From Flavivirga jejuensis (lineage in GTDB: Bacteria; Bacteroidota; Bacteroidia; Flavobacteriales; Flavobacteriaceae): a DNA stretch of 64,000 nucleotides. How positions within the stretch are numbered: position 1 is the stretch's first letter; the number at the start of each line of letters is the position of its first letter. The stretch lies in NCBI RefSeq assembly GCF_030540765.1, contig NZ_JAUOEL010000003.1, positions 1-64,000 on the forward strand. The letters are read 5' to 3'. A model generated the notes under the pieces. That model was not told the origin of the DNA. It saw only the letters and a list, made by a program, of their open reading frames with translations, and did no database searches. Positions 57,608 to 64,000 of the stretch are shown one piece after another. A program made the translations under genes and the position numbers.

Positions 57608-58582
57608 TTATTTTAATAATTGATTTAACTGTTCTTTTAGTTCCTCTTCAGTTGGGTTTATAGAAATAATAACACCTTCTTTATTAATTAATAACCTTCT
57701 ATAATGTGTATTTATAACATTATACCTATCCCAAATTCTGTCACCTCCTTCTAAATCTAAAAGATTTACCCAAGGTTGCTTATTTTTAGCAGTCATATCA
57801 TGTATAGTCTCAAGAACATTTGAACTGCCCCCCTTAGTTACACCAACGATAATTAACCCTTTAGCATTAAATTCATTATAAATGGTCAACAAAGACTTAT
57901 TCCTTTCATTGATTTTCTCATCCCATAACCTCCAAAAATTTATTAATGCTACTTGCCCATCAATCAACTCGGAGAAATTAATCTTTTTATCATCAAAACT
58001 TGTTGCTGTAACATCAATGTATTTATCACCTACTTTAACATCACTATCTTGTAAATGCATTTTAAATCTATTAAATCGTTCTCTATACAAATCTGTCCAT
58101 CCGTGTCCTTCTCTCTCAAGTATCTTCACTGCTGTATCTTGATGTTTTACAGCTTCTTCAACATAATCTAACTCAAATAAAATATTTGCATAGGTATCGT
58201 GCATGTGTCCATCTTGAGGGGTTAACTTAACAGCTGTTTCTGCCCAAGTTTTTACCATTTTTAAAGCATCAAGGCTACCAAATTTTTTATAGTTATTATA
58301 AATAGTCCAACAAGCAGTATTGTAATCTTCTACATACAAGATATTACCTGTAAAATATAATTTTGTTTTTTCTAATAATTTTCCCCAATTCTCTCTACTC
58401 TTATTATTTCGAAATTCATCACGAGCAATATAAAAATCATCTCTTATCTCTCTATTTTTCGCTTTTTCAATCCTTAAGGCTTTATAGTTCTCTTCGTGTA
58501 ATTTCGAGTCTATATGCAACACTGTTATTGATCCAAAAAAGAAAATCAAAAATGCAATTAATATATATTTACTTGTTTTCAT
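57608..58582 (-). CDS. thioredoxin-fold protein without catalytic cysteines
   Basis: 324 residues with an N-terminal hydrophobic anchor (YILIAFLIFFFGSITVL), a helical middle with a TPR-like stretch (YANILFELDYVEEAVKHQDTAV) and a C-terminal thioredoxin-like domain. Where active family members have WCxxC this one has FWRLWDEKINERN, so no disulfide chemistry is expected; a Pro near the usual cis-Pro is also lacking. Its start overlaps the end of the GntR gene by 14 bases, so it is translated with the ABC/GntR operon. Confidence 0.85.
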   Translation of the reverse strand: MKTSKYILIAFLIFFFGSITVLHIDSKLHEENYKALRIEKAKNREIRDDFYIARDEFRNNKSRENWGKLLEKTKLYFTGNILYVEDYNTACWTIYNNYKKFGSLDALKMVKTWAETAVKLTPQDGHMHDTYANILFELDYVEEAVKHQDTAVKILEREGHGWTDLYRERFNRFKMHLQDSDVKVGDKYIDVTATSFDDKKINFSELIDGQVALINFWRLWDEKINERNKSLLTIYNEFNAKGLIIVGVTKGGSSNVLETIHDMTAKNKQPWVNLLDLEGGDRIWDRYNVINTHYRRLLINKEGVIISINPTEEELKEQLNQLLK

Positions 58583-58949
58583 GAGTATCGTTATTTTTCA
58601 TTTCTAAAATAAGTTCTTGTAAATCTTCACTATTAAGTTTTAGTAGCTTAATTTTTTTTATTAGGTACGGAAACTCATTTTTAAAAAAATTCTGCTTTTC
58701 TTTTTTTAAGATTAACTTAGAGGCATTATCTGCTACAAAAAAACCAACTCCTCTTTTATTTACAAATATTTCCTCATCCTGTAAAAAGCTAAAAGTGCGC
58801 ATTACAGTATTTCTATTAACCTCCATCTCTACAGCTAATTCTCGTATAGATGGCACTCTTTTAGTTTCTTCTAACTTACCTTCTAATATCTGATTACAAA
58901 TATTTTCAGCAATTTGGAGATATATACCTTTATTTGATTTAAACTCCAT
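58569..58949 (-). CDS. GntR-family regulator of the YtrA type
   Basis: 126 residues. N-terminal GntR winged helix (GIYLQIAENICNQILEGKL, VPSIRELAVEMEVNRNTVMRTF, KRGVGFFVADNA) with a short helical C terminus and no large effector domain, the YtrA arrangement. It is two bases from the permease gene. Such regulators normally repress their own ABC operon, and an inverted repeat lies over the promoter at 60611-60632. Confidence 0.93.
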   Translation of the reverse strand: MEFKSNKGIYLQIAENICNQILEGKLEETKRVPSIRELAVEMEVNRNTVMRTFSFLQDEEIFVNKRGVGFFVADNASKLILKKEKQNFFKNEFPYLIKKIKLLKLNSEDLQELILEMKNNDTHENK

Positions 58950-58950
58950 A

Positions 58951-59772
58951 TTAAGCTTCCTTTTCTTTTAATTTAAAATAAGCAATTGGAAAGAAAAATA
59001 AACTAGACATCACTCCTATAGTAGAAAGGCATATTTGTATGGTATTCCATTTATTAGGCAATTCTCTATCAAATATTTTCATTTCAAATCCATTAACTTC
59101 ATCAGGTAATAATATATGAGACATTACAACCGAAAAAACAAAGGCTAATAAAACTAATACTCCTAATGCAAGTACTGTATTTAAAACGGGGCGTTTTTGA
59201 AAATAAGTTGTCGCTGCAAATAAAAATGAGGTCACAGAGAATAAAGACAGTATTATAATTATTTTATGAGAAAATATTAACGATTTTTCAAAAAAGTCAA
59301 ACACTCCAAAACTAGGTACAATTAAACTTTGCTTATCTTCAAATAAATAAATTATAGAAAGCGCCAATTTAAACTCTATCCAATACAAAAAAACAAACAG
59401 ACATGTAAATACGACTACTCTTATAATAAACTGCACTAAAACCTTCTCCAATAAAGATACTGGCAAAAGCAAATAATTAATAGTACTACTTCTTTTTCTT
59501 AATGGTAAAAAGCTTGATCCAATTACTAACACCCAACTCATTAAAAGTGTTAACAAGAAAACGACTTGATAGATTTCTGTTCTAAACGTTCTAACATAAT
59601 TATTTTCTACTTTAACTATATATAAATTCTGTTCAATTACAAATAAATCTATTAAAAAAAGTACAAGAATAAAACTTAGAATAAAACCAAGATATTTTTT
59701 TTTATACAATTTTAAATCATGCTTTAAATACAACCAGAACCTGTTTAAATTGAAATACTCCTGTAAATTCAT
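58951..59772 (-). CDS. ABC transporter permease-like membrane protein
   Basis: 273 residues with six predicted membrane segments, among them GFILSFILVLFLIDLFV, VVFLLTLLMSWVLVIG, IIIILSLFSVTSFLFAA and TVLALGVLVLLAFVFSV. The loop PLRKRSSTINYLLLPVSLLEKVLV is a motif seen in ABC-2 type permeases of flavobacteria. It pairs with the ATPase gene two bases upstream. What it moves is unknown. Confidence 0.85.
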   Translation of the reverse strand: MNLQEYFNLNRFWLYLKHDLKLYKKKYLGFILSFILVLFLIDLFVIEQNLYIVKVENNYVRTFRTEIYQVVFLLTLLMSWVLVIGSSFLPLRKRSSTINYLLLPVSLLEKVLVQFIIRVVVFTCLFVFLYWIEFKLALSIIYLFEDKQSLIVPSFGVFDFFEKSLIFSHKIIIILSLFSVTSFLFAATTYFQKRPVLNTVLALGVLVLLAFVFSVVMSHILLPDEVNGFEMKIFDRELPNKWNTIQICLSTIGVMSSLFFFPIAYFKLKEKEA

Positions 59773-59774
59773 TA

Positions 59775-60596
59775 TTATAATTTTATTTGAGCCTTACTTA
59801 TAATTGCATTAAATAATAATTCTAAATCAATATCTGTTTCTTCGCTATTATCGACTGGAGAAATAACTTTATACGCCCCTAATTCTTTTTCATAAAACAC
59901 TATATTTTTTTTGTTTGAAATATCTGCAAGCCTTTCAAACTTTAAGTGTTCTGATATATCATTAACATGATAATTAAAAACATTATTTCCATCATCTAAA
60001 ATCAAAATACGGTCTATAATAGTTTCAATATCTCTTACTTGGTGTGTGGATATAATTACCATTTGATGATCTGTTATAGAATTTATTAACACCTTTCTAA
60101 ATATACTTTTTGATGTGATATCTATTCCATTAGTAGGTTCGTCTAAGAGCAAAAATTGACAATTGGTGGAAAGTGCGAAAGCAATCAAAAATTTTTTCTT
60201 TTGACCGTATGATATTTTGTGCAAATAATCTGTTTCTTGAAGCGCAAAATCTTTCATGATTTTATGCATTTTTTCTAAATCAAATTTTTTGTAAAAGAAC
60301 GCATAAGCATCAATGTATTTTTTAATAGAAATGTCGGGTATATATAAATCTTCTGACACTAGGTAAACATCTTCCATCAAAGAAGGTAAACGCTTAAAAG
60401 GGTTATCTCCATTTAATTTTACAACACCAGATCTTGGATTTATTAATCCAGAGATTAACTTTAGAAAAGTAGATTTTCCTGATCCATTTTTACCAAACAA
60501 ACCAACTATTTGTCCACTTTCAAGTTCTAAACTCAAATTATTAAATAAACTTTTTTGTTTATCATAATTAAATACCAGGTCATTTATATAAATCAT
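59775..60596 (-). CDS. ABC transporter ATP-binding protein
   Basis: 273 residues from the start at 60596; an upstream in-frame ATG at 60632 would add 12 residues but lies within the promoter's transcription start region. Walker A GLFGKNGSGKST, signature ISYGQKKKFLIAFA, Walker B CQFLLLDEPTNGID and the H-loop STHQVRD are all present. With the permease it forms one exporter-like transporter. Confidence 0.95.
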   Translation of the reverse strand: MIYINDLVFNYDKQKSLFNNLSLELESGQIVGLFGKNGSGKSTFLKLISGLINPRSGVVKLNGDNPFKRLPSLMEDVYLVSEDLYIPDISIKKYIDAYAFFYKKFDLEKMHKIMKDFALQETDYLHKISYGQKKKFLIAFALSTNCQFLLLDEPTNGIDITSKSIFRKVLINSITDHQMVIISTHQVRDIETIIDRILILDDGNNVFNYHVNDISEHLKFERLADISNKKNIVFYEKELGAYKVISPVDNSEETDIDLELLFNAIISKAQIKL

Positions 60597-60610
60597 ACAG
60601 CAATGTATTA

Positions 60611-60661
60611 GTGTCCTATTCAAGTATGACACAAAGATATAATTTAATTTTAGTTAATCAA
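60611..60661 (-). promoter_or_regulatory. promoter and likely GntR operator of the ABC operon
   Basis: TTG at 60659-60661 and TATCTTTG at 60632-60639 are 19 bases apart on the minus strand, a full match to the Bacteroidota promoter. The inverted repeat GTGTC...GACAC (60611-60632) covers the expected transcription start, an ideal place for the GntR repressor encoded in the operon. Confidence 0.75.
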
Positions 60662-60677
60662 ATGGAATTATAAAAGT

Positions 60678-60902
60678 TTACTTCTTACGCATATAAACAC
60701 TAATGGGAACACCTTTAAAATCAAAGTGTTCGCGAAGTTTATTTTCTAAAAAACGTTTATAGGGATCTTTTACGTATTGGGGTAAGTTACAGAAAAATGC
60801 AAATTGCGGTTGTGGTGTTGGCAGCTGCATAATGTATTTAATCTTTACATATTTAGCTTTATATGCTGGCGGTGGGTAACTTTCTATAATAGGGACTTTG
60901 AT
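60678..60902 (-). pseudogene. der: 3' fragment of the ribosome-assembly GTPase gene der
   Basis: 74 codons ending in a stop at 60678 read [40 protein letters not shown] and the end [11 protein letters not shown], the C-terminal KH-like domain of Der. Upstream the frame meets a stop at 60909-60911 and neither GTPase domain is present. Der is essential, so an intact copy must be elsewhere; this is a truncated copy or a scar. Confidence 0.92.
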
Positions 60903-61068
60903 TGATGACTAACTACCGATTTCACCTACAAACATTATATTTATAGGTGAAATTTTTAACGAAGATAAATTAGTACTATTATAAACTTCTTAAAAAAGAT
61001 ATAAATCATTCATAAATGTTATTATTTATCCTTTTTATTAAAATGGAAGTAACCACTAAATAGAAAAA

Positions 61069-63204
61069 CTATTTCTCTATTTCAGTTTTAAAGATTGCTT
61101 TTAATTCATCATTTGAGTGATTGATCTTCATTCTAGGATTTACAATTTCTCCTTTTTTATTTATAAGTGCATAGTGCGGAAATAATGAAATATTGAACTT
61201 CGCTGCTAAGTAATTCCATTCATCTGTAGAAACTCTAAGATGTTCTCCATCAATATCTGCTATTAAATTTTTCCATACTTTTTCATCAGATTTTTGATCT
61301 GCTATGTACAAAAACACCACATCTTCATTTTTCATGGCTTCTTTTAGTGGTTTAATCCTATCCATTCCTGTTAAACAAGGACCACAATAGGTTCTCCAAA
61401 AACCAACATAAACTACTTTGTCTTTAAATTTTTCAAATATGGCACGAAATTGTTCATCGTCTTCTGTTTTATCAGTATACTCAGTGTAACCGTCAGTTTT
61501 TTTCTCTTCAACTTCGGCCTTTGTTTTATCATTTAAAAAGGTCAAATAATTTGACAAAAAAGGTGTTTTAATGGTTTCTTTGATATTTTTTAATTCAGTA
61601 TCTGAATATGGATTAAATTCTAAAAGATTTCTTGTCTTCCCCTGACACGAGATAACATCTAACATAAAACATTCTGGTACCTTTAAAAACTCTGCCATAT
61701 TATCTTGTCTCGCTTCTGCCGTTTGTAGCATTACTGAAAAAACTTTAGTGTCACTCTCTCTAAATACTTTACTGTACTTAAGACCTGAAATAAGCATATC
61801 ATAGAATCCAGATAATACGGCCATTTTATTATTTAATACATCTTCTGGTATATAATTATAATAAGAAGCATCTACTTTAAACTCTTTAATTAGCATTTTT
61901 CTCTTTTCATCTTTTATCAATTCATTTCTTTTGCCAAAACCCCATCTTCTTGTTTCATAATCTGCAATCCTTATTAATGGTATAAGTTCCACTTCTAACT
62001 TTTTTAATTGTAAAGCCTTGTTGCATATAAATCGTCCTTTGTTAATAGAGTCTATCTTTTTACTATATTTTTCACCATTATCAAAACACAATTTTTTATA
62101 ATCTTCTGGAGACTTCTCTCCTATACCTCTTACAAACTCATATTGTATTGATTGCATTGAACTTAAATCTGAATTCACTTGTGCACCGTCCCCCATAAAC
62201 TTTGAATTACCTCCATCAATTAAATGAAAAATTTCTTTTCCAGGTTCAACAAATACAAAACTGTAGATATTACTTGGCAATACAACAATTATACCTGTAG
62301 GGCAAGGCACAGGGATTTTTACAGAGAAACTACCATCTTCTGCAATTTTAACTATATACGACTCCTGACTACCCGTAAAAATATTATTAACACTAACTGT
62401 ACCTGTTTTTTCTTTACCACTACTAGTATACCCCTTTATTAAGCCTGAATAGGTAGTAAAACCATGTTTAATATCTTCTTCTGTATACCAATCATTATTT
62501 ATAGGTTTGAAATTAGGGTTATGTACTTTTTTTGTACTATACACTTTATATTGTTTAGGGCTTTTAGCAAAATTCACCAATCCATTTTTCCCTAGTTTAG
62601 CATAAATCGTTTTTAATTGACCTGCCTTCTCTAAGCTTATAATATATTTTTTGCCTTTAACCTCAACAGATTTATATTTCCAAACAGTGCCATCTACTAC
62701 TGCATTTTTTAAATAAAAACCATAATCCCATTGGTTACTTCCATCTGTCAACATCCAATTGCCCATAAGTACTTTTGGTATGGGTAAATCTTCTTCATTA
62801 AGGATTATATCATAGATGGTCCATCTATCTTTATCTTCTCCAAAATCAATGCTTTTTACCTTAGGATTTAATTTAGGAAAATATAAGCTATAAATAACCT
62901 CTCCCGATTCTGGTATAGGATGCCATGTATTTAATTTAATCCCTTCAGCCTTTGTTATAAACAACTTATCCTCTCCATTTGTATCTTTTATATAAGTACT
63001 TTTCGGAACGCTTATTCTAGATACTGATCCTTGATTTCGCTTGAGACGAAAATGCAAAACGGTCGTGGTGTCTAACAATTCTATTTTTGTGATGATTCCA
63101 GGAATAGAACTAAATCTGCATTCTGGATTTTCAATTGTTTTTTGTGCAAACGTATAGGTACATAATAGTCCTATAAAGAAGTTGATGATGATATTTTTTT
63201 TCAT
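61069..63204 (-). CDS. large exported protein with C-terminal thioredoxin domain (CGPC)
   Basis: 711 residues with a signal peptide (MKKNIIINFFIGLLCTYTFAQ). The N-terminal beta-rich region, then SGLIKGYTSSGKEKTGTVSVNN (a carboxypeptidase-regulatory-like stretch), a helical middle, and a TlpA-type thioredoxin domain (about 590-711) with VVYVGFWRTYCGPCLTGMDR and LFPHYALINKKGEIVNP. It is the closest complete relative of the pseudogene at 56202 and of the fragment at 54699. A periplasmic thiol-disulfide role is inferred. Confidence 0.9.
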   Translation of the reverse strand: MKKNIIINFFIGLLCTYTFAQKTIENPECRFSSIPGIITKIELLDTTTVLHFRLKRNQGSVSRISVPKSTYIKDTNGEDKLFITKAEGIKLNTWHPIPESGEVIYSLYFPKLNPKVKSIDFGEDKDRWTIYDIILNEEDLPIPKVLMGNWMLTDGSNQWDYGFYLKNAVVDGTVWKYKSVEVKGKKYIISLEKAGQLKTIYAKLGKNGLVNFAKSPKQYKVYSTKKVHNPNFKPINNDWYTEEDIKHGFTTYSGLIKGYTSSGKEKTGTVSVNNIFTGSQESYIVKIAEDGSFSVKIPVPCPTGIIVVLPSNIYSFVFVEPGKEIFHLIDGGNSKFMGDGAQVNSDLSSMQSIQYEFVRGIGEKSPEDYKKLCFDNGEKYSKKIDSINKGRFICNKALQLKKLEVELIPLIRIADYETRRWGFGKRNELIKDEKRKMLIKEFKVDASYYNYIPEDVLNNKMAVLSGFYDMLISGLKYSKVFRESDTKVFSVMLQTAEARQDNMAEFLKVPECFMLDVISCQGKTRNLLEFNPYSDTELKNIKETIKTPFLSNYLTFLNDKTKAEVEEKKTDGYTEYTDKTEDDEQFRAIFEKFKDKVVYVGFWRTYCGPCLTGMDRIKPLKEAMKNEDVVFLYIADQKSDEKVWKNLIADIDGEHLRVSTDEWNYLAAKFNISLFPHYALINKKGEIVNPRMKINHSNDELKAIFKTEIEK

Positions 63205-63439
63205 GGCGATTACTAATAGGTTTGGTTTGATTGTTAATTGCTTTTTGTTTTAACCTGCGTAAAACATAAATCAGACAAAGGTTTTTAATTGCTTAAAAAA
63301 CCACGTAAAACTTATGTTATGCTGGTTGATTCATTCTTATACAACAAATATATTACACATGCGTCTACTTTAGGCTTAACAATTAGCTATTATTACCATT
63401 TAATTAGTATTTAGACTTCTTTGACTAGAATTTAGAATA

Positions 63440-64000
63440 TCATCTTAAAGACGCCAATTTACTTAGCGTTTGTTCTTTTTTATGCTTAGAAACACTTACC
63501 ATACTACCATCTTTCATTAAAATATAACCGCCATCTTTTTTTACAAAAGATTTTACATGTATGCTATTAATTAAATGCGATTGATGTGTTCTGATAAATT
63601 GATATGAAGATAGCATGTCATCCCACTCCTTTAGCGTTCGCGATACTAGTATTGAATCTCCGTTAGCCAAATAAAACATGGTGTAATTATTTTCTCCTTT
63701 ACATCTTATAATATCATCGATCGATACAAAATAAAGTTCTTCTGCCGTTGGTAATGCTATTTTTTTAGGTTGATTTATATCTCTTAAATTTTCAACCAAC
63801 ACCTTTAATTTTTGATTTTCTTTTTTATCTGAAACTACCTGAGCAACTCTGGACACGGCATCCTTCAATTCTTGTATGGCCACTGGTTTCATTAAATAAT
63901 CGAGTGCACAGGATTTAATTGCCTGAAGTATGTATTGATTGTAAGCTGTTACAAAAATCACTTCAAAGTTAACGTCTCCCATAGATTCCAACATATCGAA
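63440..64000 (-). CDS. LytTR-type response regulator, N terminus cut by the window end
   Basis: At least 187 codons; the frame is open to the last base, so the true start lies outside. The end of a receiver domain is visible (VIFVTAYNQYILQAIKSCALDYLMKPVAIQELKDAV, with the switch Thr and conserved Lys), a coiled linker, and the LytTR DNA-binding domain (LPTAEELYFVSIDDIIRCKGENNYTMFYL, FIRTHQSHLINSIHVKSF). A membrane histidine kinase probably lies just outside. Confidence 0.95.
   Translation of the reverse strand, partial: FDMLESMGDVNFEVIFVTAYNQYILQAIKSCALDYLMKPVAIQELKDAVSRVAQVVSDKKENQKLKVLVENLRDINQPKKIALPTAEELYFVSIDDIIRCKGENNYTMFYLANGDSILVSRTLKEWDDMLSSYQFIRTHQSHLINSIHVKSFVKKDGGYILMKDGSMVSVSKHKKEQTLSKLASLR

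Noticed and set aside
60597-60632. upstream start of the ABC ATPase
   Set aside because: It would begin inside the predicted transcription start and operator, and the ATPase fold starts at the later methionine.
60919-60957. terminator for the gene at 61069
   Set aside because: The hairpin has its T-run on the plus strand, whereas the nearby gene is transcribed from the minus strand.
1-64000. tRNA genes, phage genes or insertion-sequence transposases
   Set aside because: None was recognised on either strand; the mobile character of the region rests on repeats and gene fragments only.

Overview
The window reads as chromosomal DNA of a marine-type flavobacterium (Bacteroidota, Flavobacteriaceae). 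The evidence is AT-rich DNA, SusC/SusD and other TonB-linked outer-membrane proteins, many short lipoproteins, families largely confined to Bacteroidota (GSCFA, DUF4136, DUF4302, DUF5522, DUF4230, Porin_10), and promoters of the TTG-N17-20-TAnnTTTG type instead of the E. coli kind. Assignments rest on reading motifs by eye; no database search was run.

Layout. 1-38 is the 5' end of a 16S rRNA gene on the minus strand, with two or three tandem rRNA promoters behind it (220-490). 944-12783 (minus) is a porin-like barrel followed by a Sus-type uptake locus under ECF sigma/FecR control: sigma factor, FecR anti-sigma, SusC with an STN signalling domain, SusD, a zinc metallopeptidase-like lipoprotein and a DUF4302 lipoprotein. 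13358-23046 is mostly housekeeping: rnhB, a large lipoprotein, a 37-kDa nucleoid-associated protein, an M43-type protease, lipB, a small YqaE/Pmp3 protein and lysS. 23162-34254 mixes a triple-repeat secreted protein, tandem alpha/beta hydrolases, hemL, a LysM glucosaminidase, a PLP deaminase, a monohaem lipoprotein, a small HExxH membrane protein, DUF5522 and DUF4136 genes. 34613-41485 holds bestrophin, an aromatic amino acid hydroxylase, an enoyl-CoA hydratase, a threonine/serine dehydratase, DUF4230 and GSCFA.

41495-42951 is the most structured non-coding DNA: five roughly 207-bp tandem units, each with inverted terminal arms built of 8-bp repeats, lie upstream of a GxxExxY (PD-(D/E)XK-like) gene, and another octamer array lies directly downstream. 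Then come alaS, an M23 peptidase with a MerR regulator, a LemA/TPM operon, and a TonB-type barrel whose start codon follows a (TCAA)7 simple repeat.

52261-64000 is an accessory island. It has a family of large exported thioredoxin-domain proteins (two intact, one internally deleted, one reduced to a 59-bp fragment), a degenerate thioredoxin-fold protein encoded in one operon with an ABC transporter and its GntR regulator, a secreted protein of unknown role, a 3' fragment of the GTPase gene der, and a LytTR response regulator cut by the window end. Gene fragments, deletions and a dispersed repeat (also found inside the sigma/FecR locus 42 kb away) point to repeated duplication and decay here.
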